DNA of 64,000 nt from Solanum dulcamara (GCF_947179165.1 NC_077248.1:51353232-51417231); one strand, 5' to 3'. Shown: positions 11,270 to 23,473, counted from the first letter of the stretch. Notes: a model not told the origin generated them from the letters alone. Numbers and translations are program-made.

Positions 11270-12240
11270 CTTATCAAAGCGACCTCACTAACCTCAAACC
11301 AACCAATAGGAGCCTCACAACTCCTACCATACAAGGACTCTAATGGAGTCATTTGGATACTCGAACGATAACTATTGTTATAAGCAAATTCAATCAATGG
11401 CAAATGTTAATCCCAATTACCTTTGAAATTAAGCACATAAGCCCTCAACACATTCTCCAAAGTCTAAATAGTCCGTTTGAGCTTGATAATCAGTTTGAGG
11501 GTCCAAATAGAGCTAAGTTTAACTTGAATACCAGGGCCCTTTTGAAATAATCTCCAAAACTGTGATGTAAACGGAGTACCTTGGTCTAAAATGATATTTA
11601 AAGGAACCCCATGAAACTTAACCAACTCTTGAATGTAAAATCTAGCATAATAATTAGCAGTATAAGAAGTCTTAACGGGATGAAAATGCACTAACTTAGT
11701 CATTCAGTCTACAACAACCCAAATCAAATCATGTTACCTATGAGTATGAGGAAAACCCATAATGAAGTCCATATACAGGTTTTCCCACTGCCAAGTAGGA
11801 ATCTCAATATCTTCAGCCAAACCTCCCAATTTTTGAGTTTGAACCTTCACTTGTTGACAATTAGTACATATAGCCATAAATTCTGCAATATCCTTCTTAA
11901 TGAATGCCACCAATACACTTTCCTCAAATCGCGATACATCTTGGTGGATCCTGGATGAATACAATATTGGGAATTATGAGCCTTGGACAATATAATTTCC
12001 CTCAAGCCATCAACACTGGGAACACATAAATGACCTTGAAAATAAGGCACACCATATCTTTCTTTGGAGAAAGCCTCAATGGCGTTTTCAGCATCTACTT
12101 TCTTCGACTCACCCAAAGTCGGATCATTATTTTGATTTTCCTTAACATGCGACACAAAAGATTATTTAAAATCATTTTGAACAACCACACCACCATATTT
12201 GAAATCAACCAAGAGAACACCCAAACGATCTAGTCTATAA
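11270..12240 (-). pseudogene. Element A integrase core and zinc-binding domain
   Basis: Minus strand, reading from high to low coordinates: LREIILSKAHNSQYCIHPG and KMYRDLRKVYWWHS (His-Cys zinc-binding domain), CTNCQQVK, then MDFIMGFPHTH (first catalytic Asp), TKLVHFHPVKTS, KFHGVPLNIILDQGTPFTSQFW (second catalytic Asp kept, preceding Ser lost), and SLYGRSCEAPIGWFEV up to the border with N. Frameshifts occur near 11880, 11710 and 11550. The conserved third acidic residue region reads KLKRTI, so the catalytic Glu is gone. Continues at 5042. Confidence 0.85.
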
Positions 12241-13510
12241 CATCACGAGCTAACTCTTTCTTTTCATCCTCAATGTGGGAAACACTATTCATGGATAGCA
12301 TACTAAGAGCATCAACAACCATATTTGCCTTTCCTGGATAAAAGAGTACACCTATGTCATAATGTTTGAACAAATTGAGCAATATCCTTTATCAAAGGTT
12401 TAAATCAGTTTGCTTCAACACATAGTACAAACTCTTATGGTTAGGGAATGCATCAACATGGAGACCATAAAGATAGTGTCTCCAAATCTTCAAGGCAAAC
12501 ACAACCACTGCTAACTCTAAGTCATGATTCAAATAGTTTTTTTCGTGCACCTTAAGTTTTCTAGAAGAATAGGCTATCAACTTACCATTTTACATCAAAA
12601 TATAACCAAGACCAATCCTCGAGGAATCATAATACATAACTAACTCATCAGATCCTTCCAAAAAAGTCAACACCGAGCTGGAAGTAAGTTGATTTTTCAA
12701 CTTGAAAACTCTTTACACATGCCGCAAACCATTGAAATTTCACCTTGTTTGGAGTTAAGGTAGTCAAGGGAAATGCAATGGCATAAAACCCTTTCATAAA
12801 TCGTCTATAATAACCAGCGTAGAACAAGAAGCTCCCAATATCCAAAGGAGGTAGAGGTCTAGGCCAATTCTTCACCGCCTCAGTTTTTTTAGGATCAACT
12901 TGAATATCATCACTGAAGACAATATCGGCAAGAAATGCCACCTACCTCAACCAAAATTTATATTTGCTAAACTTAACAAACAATTGACAATCTTTGAGAA
13001 CTTGTAAGACAATCCTCAAATGATCGGCATGCTTATCCTTAATTCAAGAACCGATCAATGTATTATCAATAAATACAATGACAAATATATCAAAATATTG
13101 CTTGAACACCCTGTTCATCAAATCCATAAAATTTGTAGGAGCATATTTTAGTCCAAAAGACATAAACAAAAATTTAAAGTGACCATACTGAGTTCTAAAA
13201 GACATTTTTAGAATGTCACATTACCTCACTCGAAGCGTATGATAACTCAATTGAAGATCGACCTTTGATAAATAACTCGCTCCTTGACGCTGATCAAATA
13301 AGTCATCAACTTTTTGTATGGGATACTTAATCTTGATTGCAACCTTGTTCAATTATTGAGATAATCAATATACATACGAAGAGAGCCATCCTTCCTTCAG
13401 ACAAAGAGAGCTAGAGCAACCCATGAAGAGATACTCTATCTAATGAAGCCCTTATAGAACAAATTCTTTACCCGATCTTTTAAATCCTTTAGTTTTACTG
13501 GATCCTGTCT
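12241..13510 (-). pseudogene. Element A reverse transcriptase and RNase H remnants
   Basis: Minus-strand blocks: KDGSLRM.IDY (about 13390-13340), the RT palm between 13300 and 13000, then VDPKKTEAVKNWPRPLPP, YAGYYRRFMKGF and KVKFQWFAACVKSF (12650-12910, thumb and connection), followed by the RNase H end [15 protein letters not shown] and [14 protein letters not shown] (12392-12580). Stops and frameshifts separate the blocks. Order and content match the Del/Tekay polyprotein. Confidence 0.8.
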
Positions 13511-14190
13511 ATAAGGAGGGATATCGATAGGTTGGGTATTGGGAAGAAGATCAATGCCAAATTCTATTTTCCTTTTAGGAAGGATATCCGGAAGATCACC
13601 GCGAAACAATTTTGGAAACTAATTGACCAACATAACTAACTCAAGAGTAGGGGCTTCAAAATTTGTACCCCTAACCTATACAAGATAATAAATACAACCT
13701 TTAGAGATTATTTTCTGAGCTTTAAGGAACAAGATTAATTGACTCTTAAACACAAAATTACTACCTTTTCATTCAAAGACTGTCTTATTAGGAAATTGAA
13801 ACATAACCACTTGGGTTCTACAATCAATAGAAGCATAACATGCATGAACCCAATCCATACAAAAAATAACATCAAAATTGTACATATCAATATATAAAAG
13901 ATCAACTGAGGTGATTTTATGAAAAACTAATTCTTAATAATATTTATAGACTCATTTAGCCAAAACTGAATCACTAACAGGAGTATAGACAGAGAAAGAC
14001 TCTAACAATATTTTGGGACTAAAATTAAACTTCATAGCTAGATAAGGAGTAACAAAAGACATAGTTCATCTCGGATCTAACAAAGCATAAACATCAAACT
14101 AAAAGCCTCATAACATACTAATTACCAAATTGGGAGAATCCTCCAACTCATATTGAGTCTGTACTACATAAAATCTATTCTGGCACTGAC
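13511..14190 (-). pseudogene. Element A protease and linker remnant
   Basis: No long frame survives, but the minus strand keeps the order expected upstream of RT: a linker with DPVKLKDLK at about 13500-13480, an IDLLPNTQPIDIPP-like stretch near 13540, and about 13700-14090 the aspartic-protease region. It is placed between clear gag and clear RT of the same element. Low complexity and many stops prevent naming catalytic residues. Confidence 0.6.
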
Positions 14191-15030
14191 TATCGGAACC
14201 AGTAGAAGTACTAGGCTGAGTGTAATGACTATATCTACCCTTATCAAAAGTGGGAGGGCAATATATCACTTTTTAGCCTATCTTTCCACAACCAAAACAA
14301 GAATTGGCATCGACTAAGAACTTTCCCAAGTGACTCTTCCATATTTTTGGTAAGCGGGGATAGAAGATCTACTAGAACCACCACTTTGAGGTTTAGGGTT
14401 AAACACCCTATCCTTGTTTAACCTTTGACCCTAAGCACTGCAGCTTGGATTCAGACTAGAGAACTTTTACTGAAATTGGGACCTTCCATTGCTACCAGAT
14501 CCAGGGTTAGAAGAATCACCAGTCGATCTTTGTTGAGAGTAGCCACCACTATTTGTACGAGCCCTCTTGGACTCTTTAGCCTTCTTCTTAAGTTTTTCCT
14601 CCTCTATTTTCTCAGCATGTGTTATCAACCTTGAAATATCCATCTCTTTGATCAACATAACGGTTTTACAATCTTTGACCACCAAGTCCAAAATAACTGA
14701 CATAAATTTGCTCATACGAGCTCTAGAATCTGCAACCATTAATAAAGCATATTTTGACAATTGTGTGAACTTCAAAGCTTATTCCCTCGCGCTCATGTTA
14801 CCTTGCCTTAGATTGGTGAACTCTTGAACTTTTGCCTCTTTTAGTTTAATAGGGAAGAAACATTTAGGAAAGGCATATTTGAACTCTTCCCAATCCAAGG
14901 GACCCACATCCCTAACTCTTTTACCCTTCCATTGATCAAACCATATTTTGGCCACGTCTTTCAATGGATTTTTGGCAAGGTCCATCTCCACTAGACTTAC
15001 TCCCATGATTTCTTTATATGTCTTTTGGGT
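14191..15030 (-). pseudogene. Element A gag (5'-truncated)
   Basis: Minus-strand frames give EIMGVSLVEMDLAKNP, VAKIWFDQWK, FKYAFPKCFFPIKLKEAKV, EFTNLRQGNMS, then MKFTQLSKYALLMV and the RARMSKF block: the standard capsid part of plant Ty3/gypsy gag. Downstream, about 14280-14310, a residual CCHC knuckle reads CFGCGKIG. The gag N-terminus is missing: recognisable sequence ends at about 15030, where Athila-type DNA begins. A frameshift at about 14775 separates the two capsid segments. Confidence 0.85.
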
Positions 15031-16215
15031 CTTTTTGTATATTTGTATCATACTTACATATGTATATGTTGTCCTGATATCTTTTGTTATATTATTCTTG
15101 CATCCACCTTCTTATGCTATTAGTTATTTATTTAAATTGATGTTTAACTTTTGCTTTTGGGTCAGGTTTGGTTTGCCTACTTGGGGGTTATAGTTGGCGC
15201 CATCATGGCCCGAATTCGAGTTGTGAAAATGGGTTCCAAAGAGTAATTGTTTCCTTCTTTGAGAGCGTTTACTTTGCCTCAAGGAAAGACAAAATGTGAA
15301 CTTCACTTCTCTAGAAAAACATTATGAAGAACATTCTATTGTTTTAAAGTTTTGTGCTTGCAAGATTGGGATTTTGGGGTTTTGGTACATTAGATATTTC
15401 GAATTTGAGTTAGAATTCAGCTGACTTGAATGACAGACAATTTCTTTGATATAATGTGTATCTAAATCTCCTAGTTCTAGGGGTGTGCAATGTAGTTGCA
15501 TAATAGATTGAATTTGGGTTTTTTTAATTGCTCATTTTTATGTTAATTTTATTGTTAATGTGAAGTGGGCTAAAGTAGCTTATCATATTTTCATTTATGA
15601 TTTAAGGTTGCAAAGTCAATTCTAACCTATATCTCTATGCTTGCTTGAGAGAATTGTATTGAGTGGGTGAAATAGTTAAAAACCGTTGATGCATTTCAAT
15701 TGCCAGTTTCACTTGATAAAGAAAACTCTCTTAAGGTTTGGATTGACTAGTTGTAGTAGACATGTGGAGATTAGAGAGAACTCACATGAAAGTCAACTTG
15801 TGATTGAATAATACTTATTGAAAATTTGATTGATATAGCCTATTCATTGATGATTAACTATGTTGAGAAATACGATTACCCATGTTCGAGCTGTAAATCC
15901 ATATATGCACAACCCTAGGATCCTTCTCTTACTTGTTAAAATCCCATGAATTATTGTCTTTGTTAACAATTGGTTACTATAATATTTCTATATTGATAAA
16001 CGAAAAGTATTGATTTAAATTAAGTTACGTGATGTTTACTACCACTCTTCAAGAGATTAAATCACATTTGCACTTCTTAATAAAATTCTTCCTCATACTG
16101 CCCCTTGTGGGATCGACCCTAACTTTTTATTGGCTTTTATATTGCTAGCGACTACCTACACCTCCAATTATAAAAGTGTAGGTGAGTGCTAGCAAATAAA
16201 GAAAATACAACCTTC
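15031..16215 (+). other. Non-coding leader or LTR-like part of an Athila-type fragment
   Basis: No coding frame. Two signals seem to belong to an Athila/Tat element. TTGGCGCCATCATGGCC at 15193-15209 resembles the tRNA-Asp-type primer-binding site TGGCGCCGTTGCCGGGGA. CCTTGTGGGATCGACCCTAAC at about 16102-16122 is the word that normally lies near the end of Athila 5' LTRs. They occur here in the opposite order to the usual one, so the stretch is either rearranged or joined from two fragments. AT-rich. Confidence 0.45.
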
Positions 16216-17210
16216 ACTTGTCCTTCAGGTTCTTTGGCATTTGAGTGAGTGCCCTTTGGCTTGTGTAATGCATCAGTGATGTTTCAAAGATGTATGCTCT
16301 CAATTATTACCTATATGGTGGAGGATATAGTGGAAGTATTCATGGATGATTGAACGGTTATGGGAGATACATTTGAAGCATGTCTTGAGCACCTTTGTAG
16401 AATATTAGAAAGATTGTCGAAACAAACCTTCTTATCAATTGTGAAAAGTGTCACTTTATGGTGAAAGAAGGCATTGTATTTGGACACAAGATTTTGAGAA
16501 ATGTTATTCAAGTTGATCAATCCACGGTAGAGGTTATAGCAAGGTTAGATCCTCCCATTTTGTTTAAAAGTGTTCAAAGTTTCTAGGATCATATGAGTTT
16601 CTACCTGCGGTTCATAAAGGAGTTTTACAAAGTGTTGTATTCCCTTTGTAAATTACTTGAGAAGGAAAGTGTCTTTGAGTATGATGAAGCTTGAGTAATG
16701 GAATTTTTGTTTTTTAAAGAGAAGTTTGTTTCTACCCCTATCACTGTTGCTCTAGAATGGAGCATCCCGTCTAAGCTAATATGAGATGCAAGTGGCGTAG
16801 CCTTGGGGTCTGTACTTGGCCAATGAAAGGGAAATTTGTTTCACCTAGTTTATTGTGCAAGAAAGACCTTGAATGTACCTCAAAAGAACTACACCATCAC
16901 TAAGCAAGAATTGTTAGTTGTGGTGTACACCTTCAAGAAGTTTATAGCATATCCCTTGGGGACTAATGTGGTGGTGCATTCAGACCATACCACCATTTAT
17001 TACTTGATGGATTAGAAGGATGCAAAGATAAGATTGATCTGTTAGGTATTTCTATTGTAGGAATTTGACTTCGAAGTCAAAGATCAAAAGGGTTGTGACA
17101 ACCAGTAGTGGATCATTTGTCAAGGCGTGAATCAAATGTGATTGTCTCCAGTGAAAAGGATATTGAGGAGGCTTTTTGTGATGAGATGGTGATGTTTGTG
17201 TCTAATGGTA
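16216..17210 (+). pseudogene. Athila-type reverse transcriptase and RNase H remnant
   Basis: Starts inside RT: LPFGLCNASVMFQRCMLSI, then DIVEVFMDD (the catalytic pair kept), FEACLEHLC and the VKSVTLW block, with many stops. RNase H follows: VVHSDHTTIYYLM, KDAKIRLI and EFDFEVKDQKG (about 16970-17090). These are characteristic of the Athila branch of Ty3/gypsy, not of the chromoviruses that dominate the rest of the window. Gag, protease and the RT N-terminus are absent; the left border joins non-coding sequence at about 16215. Confidence 0.82.
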
Positions 17211-17389
17211 CTCCATAATGGAATGCAGATTTTGCTAATTCTATTATGTGCAGTATTCTTCCCGAGGGACTCAATATGTATCAACGAAAGAGATTCCCTT
17301 TTTTATTCTAAGAAGTATACTTGGGATGAACATTACCTATTCTGAGAATGTGTTGATATATGATTCAGAGATGTATTCTAGAGGTTGAT

Positions 17390-18480
17390 GTAGGTACTAT
17401 TATTGAATCTTGCCACGCATCGCCGATTGGTAAACATCATATTTGAGTGCTTACAACTGCAAAAGTCCTCCAATGTGGTCCTTATTGGCCAACGATGTAT
17501 CAAGATTCTAATTCTCTTATGAAGAAGTGTATGCAGTGTCAAAACAAAGGAGGGATATCTAGACGTCATGAGTTACCTCTCACTCCTACACTAGAGGTAG
17601 AATTATTCGATATATGGGTGGTTGATTTCATAGGTCCTTTTGTGAGTTCTATGAGAACAAATTCTTTTTGGTTGTTGTTGATTATATCTCTAAGTGAGTA
17701 GAGGCAATGACCTTTCCTAACAATGAACAGAGAAGTGTGGTTCAATTCCTCAAACGATTTATTTTCACAAAGTTGGCACTCCAAATGCAATCATAAGTGA
17801 TGGGAATTTAGTCTTTTGCAACAGAATGTTTGCATCGTTGTTGTGTAGGTATAGAGTAAAACATAAATTTTCCACACCCCATAACCCGCAAACAAGTGGG
17901 CATGTCGAGCTGTCAAACAAGGAAATCAAAGGGATTTTGGCAAAAACGGTTAATGAAAATAAACCCAAAAATTAGATGATGCTCTTTAGGTGTATCAGAC
18001 AGCATTCAAAATGCCGATTGGCATATCTATGTATCAGTTGATGTTTGGTAAATCATGTTATCTATCAGTGGAATTGGAGCATAAAGCTTTATGGACATTG
18101 AAATTGATGAACTTGAATTGGAAGATGCTTTGAAGGACTGTGTCGACCAATTCCATGCATTGGAAGAGTTTAGGCGTCGAGATTATGAGAGTTCAGCCTT
18201 CTATAAGGAGAGAATGAAGAAATGGAATGACTCTAAAATTCTACAATGGGAATTTAGAGTAGGTGATCTTGTGTTGCTCTATAATTCTCATTTGAAACTC
18301 TTTCTAAGAAAGCTCAAATCAAAAATGGTCAGGGCCTTTTAAAGTGGTTCGTGTTTTTGAAAATGGAGGTATTGAGGTTGAAAATACTAGTGACTCAATG
18401 TTTAAGTTCAATGGGCAAAGGTTAAAATTATATATCGAGGATGGCCCATATGTTGGATGATTAAAGTGCTGTACTTGGGA
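17390..18480 (+). pseudogene. Athila-type integrase remnant
   Basis: Blocks in order: CHASPIGKHH and TTAKVLQCGPYWPTMYQDS (zinc-binding domain, His side), CMQCQNKGGISRRHELPL (Cys side, diagnostic of Athila), LEVELFDIWVVDFIGPFVSS (first catalytic Asp), a degenerate region to 17950, YQTAFKMPIG, LSVELEHKALW (diagnostic C-terminal word), then LEEFRRRDYESSAFYKERMKKW and FRVGDLVLLYNSHLKLF. Stops and a frameshift near 17700 make it non-functional. It ends with the VKWSGPF-like region at about 18330-18470. Confidence 0.85.
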
Positions 18481-19612
18481 GATGCTTGAATGCATGTCCA
18501 CGTTATGCCACGATGTAAACTAAGGTGCTTCTTGGGATGCGACCCAAGTTTTTTTGTTGTTTTTCAATAATATGTGTTGATTGTGTAGGTTGAAGTAAAG
18601 TTCCAAAAAAAGGAAACGTTGGCGAGTTGAAGGTATATTAAGCAAACCTGTCTTGGCTCACCCTTTTTGGAACTTAAATCTCTCAAAAGTTGCAGAAAAA
18701 TTTTGTGAGCTTCCATCTGATTTAGTGAGTCACTAACCTTGTTTAGCAAGCTCGCCTTAGCTCACTTTTTTGAACTTAGACTACTCAGCCGCTGTAAGAG
18801 TTTTTAGCGAGCTATTGTTCATCTTGGCGACTTTCTTTATCATCTTGAAAAGATCCATCAAGTTTGCTGTAATAAATTCCACATGCCCAGACCTGTCCAT
18901 CATATTTGGTGAGAAAATATCACATTCAGCGAGTCGCCGACCAGGTCGGCGATTTTAGTCGCCTCTCACCAAAATGGCCTGTAAGTTGAGAAGTCTAGGG
19001 TCTTTTGACAGTTTAAATGCAAAGATTTCAAATACTTTCACCTTTTTTCATCCTAGCTCTCTTAACACTATTACATACTTTTTCATCATTTTTCTTAGTT
19101 ATTTCATCACTATATTGTGATTGTGTGTGGATTAAAATATGTCAAAACCTTTTCCTTTATTGCATCTCAATATTTTAATCTAGAGTTTGTTTTCTTGTTC
19201 AAATTTGTCCCTTTTTTAATTTAACTCCACTGTCTCTATTTATTAGTTCATAGTTGTATTGAGTGGTATATTGAATGAAGCATTGAAATTTCTTTTGTTG
19301 AATTCCTCGTGATTTCCATTGTTTGATCTTGAATTTCCACTAGGGTTTTATTATTGTGAGTATTGGGGTGGTTTGATGCTAATTTCTTGGTATTATGTGA
19401 TTGGGTTTTACATGATGGTTATGTGGGTGAAGTATGTGTAAGCTGGAGTACATGAAACAACTTGTTTAGCCCAATGATAGATGTCTAACATCATTCTTAA
19501 GGGAAAAATCATCGTTTTGTTGTGTCTCGTAGAAATTGTGTGGAAATATGAGTACCTGAGAATGATTTTTTGGTGTGGCTAGCATAGCTCAACGATAATT
19601 TGTGTGTCCAAT
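18481..19612 (+). other. 3' non-coding part of the Athila-type fragment
   Basis: Begins with GGTGCTTCTTGGGATGCGACCCAAG (about 18521-18545, partly quoted), a counterpart of the GCTTGTTGGGAGGCAACCC word that follows pol in plant Athila elements. The rest is AT-rich with a repeated GGCGAGT/GCTCGCC-type word (18610-18965) and no credible coding frame. No LTR border could be fixed; it is cut at 19613 by the start of LTR F. Confidence 0.55.
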
Positions 19613-20316
19613 TGTAAGACCCAAAGTTGGAAAGTTAGAAAATGGAGTTTAAAAGGGGACACGAGAAAATTATAGCTTTTTTCCTCTTCATGGAGCCCAT
19701 TAAGGGGCGTATTAGGTACTAGAGATCGTGGAATGGCCCCGTTGTAGAGAATTGGGAAATGGGGAAATAGAAGAGAAGGTCACAGATTGTGAAAGGAACT
19801 AGTCTTGTAAAGGTGTCTTGTGGAAACAATAGGAAACAGAAGAAAAATCAAGTGAAGTCCAGGTGGGGTCCATGACTCATAGGTTGTACCACAGATCGTG
19901 GAAGGGTTCGTGGAAGCTTGACCTTCAGAAACCAAGTGTGGGCTACTCTTCACGAGGCTCTATACAACCCAGGGAGATTTTTATGATCCATGAAGGAGCC
20001 CGTGGATACAACCCCTCCTAGCCCAGCTCAACCCTCAAGGTTCACAACTATCACCATAGACCGTGGTGACTTTGACAGTCCATGATCTCCCATCTAAGTG
20101 ACCCGTCCAGTGATTTTAAAGGGGTTTTGGTCTTTTCCCTATTAATTCATTAATATATTTGGACGGTTTTTAGATACAAATCCTATTCTATTAACTACCC
20201 TAAACCTTCATAACTCCTTTATTCACTTCTAATTACCCTAAACACAAAATCTTCTCTCTAAAATTCTCTCACAAAGATCATCGTCTTTCTCAAGAAGGAT
20301 ATCAGGGGTTTCATTT
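19613..20316 (+). repeat. LTR F, 5' part (plus orientation)
   Basis: Starts TGTAAGACCCAAAG and carries many words of the type CACAGATCGTGGAAG or CATAGACCGTGGTG (19720-20090) in its U3. It shares start and word type with the fragment at 55229-55733, so the two are the same or sister families. The body is broken at about 20316 by minus-oriented LTR G. The flank CCAAT (19608-19612) has no matching copy at the presumed far end. Confidence 0.65.
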
Positions 20317-21303
20317 TCAAGTCTCCAATTCAAGTGCATTTGGGGCAATGAAATAATCATAAAAAAACATAAGCTTAACATAACATGAGTGAGAATGATA
20401 AGTCATCATAACAGATATTATTAATCGATATAAACCATGTGAGATATAATATGGATTATGGTGTCTTTCTCTCACATCGAAAAAAGATTGTCCTACATCC
20501 CAAGTTAGGACCATGAACATGATAATTTTATGGATCCACTAGCTTATGCTGATTGTCCAACAAATTTGGATTGAAAATCATGAAATCTTTGGGACTCAAT
20601 GGATGGAAAGGATCCATTGATTAATTCCCAAAGACCTTAATGAATTTTAACCTTGGTATTGGAATAGGAAACTTGAAACTTTGAAACCATAGCTTTCTTT
20701 GAAGAAAAAGACCTTGAGAGAGAATTTTTGGAGAGCTTTTAGGCCTTTGAGTGAATGAAAGGGAATAGGGAAATTTGGAAGGGTAAAGATAGTTATAGAA
20801 ATTAGGAATAGGCTTAAAAAATATAGCTTAGATATTAAAAGGATATGAAAAGACTAAAATATCCCTAGAACAATAACTGTCGTAGTGAACCTATGAAACC
20901 ATCTATGGACCGTATGTCCTCCTACATACCATCCTAGTTTTCCGTATGTCACTTACTAAGACCTTAAATTCCCAGACCAAAATTCCGACCCCCTCTACGG
21001 TCCATAGACATCTCTACGGGCCATAGACACTTCTCATCATATTAAAGCCATGGAACCATTTCTCTGAATCTTTACCTACAACATCTTCTACAACCATATA
21101 AATTATCTATGAATATCTTGTTAGACCGTAGAAAATCATCGGAGGCTTGATAAATTTTGAACTTTCAGGATCCTTTCTACTTTGGTCTTCTATAGACTAT
21201 AGGATATTGTACGACCCGTAGGTGGCTTCATGGGAACTTGCACCAGAATTTTATCTGTAACATTTCATCCTTGCGTAATCTTCCTAATTTATGAGGTGTC
21301 ACA
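20317..21303 (-). repeat. LTR G fragment (minus orientation)
   Basis: On the minus strand it begins TGTGACACCTCATAAATTAGG at 21303 and runs through a U3 rich in CTACGGTCCATAGAC-type words (20890-21230) to a part resembling element A LTR 2500-2660 (ACCATGTGAG.TATAATATGG). The LTR 3' end is missing on the left, with the break at about 20317-20345. It splits LTR F. Confidence 0.65.
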
Positions 21304-22085
21304 ATTTGCAATTACCCAGGTCTTAGAACTACGTTCAACCATAGGATTGTTCGATTTAAATATTAGCTTAGTGGATACACATTAGCTCATGACTCATGCG
21401 TTTATGCCTTGGCAAACATATTGGGACCTTTTCATGGGGAAATATATCATAATCTGGGTTGTAGCTATTATGGTTATATGTAGGTTAATGATACCTCCCA
21501 CAAAAGTTTATGTTTTTCAAAATATTGCATTGACCTTATATAATGTTTTATGAAGTCAACTTGTAAGATTATGTCATGTTTTTACTTCGTCATTACATTT
21601 ATGACAATCTTTAAATTTAGAATATTATTATGTCATATTCATGCATGTTTTCCATACTCATTACATTCCATGTACTGACTGCATAATCTTCTTGTGCTTA
21701 TATTATTTTTAATATAGGTTTTGGTGCTTCTAATCTAGCTTGTGGTTAGAGCAAACTCTAAACAGCTTTGCAAAATTTGTTGAGTCCTCATAGTTCGAGG
21801 AGATAGCAACCTTTATGTTTTGATGTCATTTTGGACTTTGCTTTAGTTTTAGATTTATTCTAGTGAGCCATAACTTATCCTAGCCACACTTTTGTAGTAG
21901 AGGCTTGTTGTCAGACATAAATTTTTGTATTATGGTCATTATACTCTAATTTTGTTTTCATGTTAAGATTTTTTATTTGAGATTTATCTTGTATTTATCA
22001 CGTTACTTCAGTTATGTTAAGTATCTGAGTGTCATGCTATGTCAAGTGTTTCACTTAGAGTCTTTGGATTCTATTCGCCATGTCA
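21304..22085 (+). repeat. LTR F-like 3' part (plus orientation)
   Basis: Plus-oriented R-U5-like sequence: TTAGCTTAGTGGATACACATTAG, TTCATGCATGTTTTCCATACTC, AGTCCTCATAGTTCGAGGAG and a degraded terminus ...GCCATGTCA at about 22085. It probably continues the LTR interrupted by G, judged by orientation and the missing parts rather than by a second copy. After it, minus-strand pol H begins. Confidence 0.5.
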
Positions 22086-22093
22086 TATCTAGG

Positions 22094-22650
22094 AGGTATC
22101 CTTGAATCGTGGCTTTGGGTATTACGAAACCTTGATCTAGGAGGTCTTTCAACTGATCATTCAACTCCATAAGCCAAGCTGGAGCTATTTTTTAAGGAGT
22201 AATTTAAATTGGATGGATATGTGGAAGAAGATCTTTTACGAAGTTGATTTCCCTTTTAGAAGGGAATTTGAGAAGATCTATGGGAAATGCTTCAAGAAAT
22301 TCATTCACCACTAAAACTGACTAAAGGGTTTGGGTTTCGGACATAGAATCCTTAACCCTAATTTAATGGTACATGCAACTCTTAGATATCATCATTCTGG
22401 ACTTAAGGTAACAGACAAATTGAGGCATAACAAAATTATTTCCATTCCATGCTAAGAATGATACCGAAATCAAGTATCTCTAACTTCACTAGATCAATTG
22501 AGGTGATTTTCTGAAAAACTGAGACTAGGCCATTTTTGTATATTCGTTTAGTTAAGAATGATTCACCAATAAGAGTAGAGACTAAGATAGTTCCTAATAA
22601 GATTTCAGGACTCATATCAAAACTCTAATGCCTCAAAAGTTAGAAATCCA
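22094..22650 (-). pseudogene. Gypsy fragment H: protease to RT linker
   Basis: Minus-strand frames give GTILVSTLIGESFLTKRIYKN, VDLVKLE-like and DFGIILSMEW (protease C-terminal part), then MISKSCMYH, VNEFLEAFPIDLL, REINFVKDLLPHIHPI and ELNDQLKDLLDQGFV (linker into RT). It stops where RT should begin. The same region of element B lies at 23340-24440, so H is a second, separate element and not a continuation of B. Multiple stops. Confidence 0.75.
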
Positions 22651-23008
22651 AATGAAACAAAATGTCAAAAAACTTTGTTGGTGGCACATTGTAGGAGGTC
22701 CTTTACAGTATATACAAAAGTGTACACACCGTAAGAAGAAACCATGGAACCAAGGGAAATAAAGACTTAGTAAAATTTGGCATAAATGGTTTATATGAGA
22801 CCCTCAATGAGTTGTATTAGGTTTCATGATCCGTAATAGGGCCTCCTGAAAAAGGTCCTCAGAGTTGGAAAGGAATCTGGGTTGAAGGGTCTTGTATGGG
22901 ACCACCCACGGACCATATAAGGTCCTACAATCCATAAGAGTGGTCATAGAAGAGGATCAAAGGGTAGGTTTGGAGGTTTGTACAGGAAGAAGGGTTCGAC
23001 AATCCTTA
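22651..23008 (+). repeat. LTR U3-like fragment
   Basis: Non-coding, with words such as CCCACGGACCATATAAGGTCC, TCATGATCCGTAATAGG and CAATCCATAAGAGTGG. These are typical of the U3 of the gypsy LTRs here, apparently plus-oriented. Both ends are abrupt against pol fragments of H and B, with no TG...CA border or TSD seen. Confidence 0.45.
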
Positions 23009-23473
23009 TGCTTTTCTATGACATAACTAGGAACTCATAGTAAGTATATCTATGTCACTTTCTCTCACCTTTAACAGATGATAGCATGATCTGAGGTCTA
23101 CCTTTGAGAAGCAAGTGGCACCGTGAAATTGGTTGAAACGATCATTGAATCTTAGAAGAGGGTACTTATTCTTTATAGTTACCTTGTTCAACTGAGGATA
23201 GTCAATGTATATCTTCAAAGAACCATCTTTCTTTCACGCGAATAAGAAAAAAGAACTCAAATGTGAGATACTCGGCCTAATGAATACCTTATCTATGAGA
23301 TCTTTCAACTTCTCTTTCTATATTTTTAACTCTACTAGAGTCATTTTATATGGCAGGATAGAGATAGGCTGAGTATCGAGAAGAACATATATTTCGAAGT
23401 CTATCTCCCTATCAAGAGGGACTCTATGTAAATTCTCAAGAAAGACTTCATAAAACTCACTCACAATTGCAAG
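23009..23473 (-). pseudogene. Element B linker and RT N-terminal part
   Basis: Minus strand from 23473: AIVSEFYEVFLENLHRVPLD, REIDFEIYVLLDTQPISI, then the RT start [35 protein letters not shown], ending YEFLVMS at about 23010. The finger and palm parts are present, but everything after the VMSFGL motif (YxDD loop, RNase H, integrase, 3' LTR) is missing on the left. Stops and a frameshift near 23220-23320. The protease side continues at 23936, beyond an inserted MITE. Confidence 0.82.

Noticed and set aside
17566..17968. Minus-strand frames over the Athila integrase
   Set aside because: They are mirror frames of the plus-strand integrase, whose motifs (CQNKGGISRRHE, FDIWVVDFIGPF) are unmistakable.
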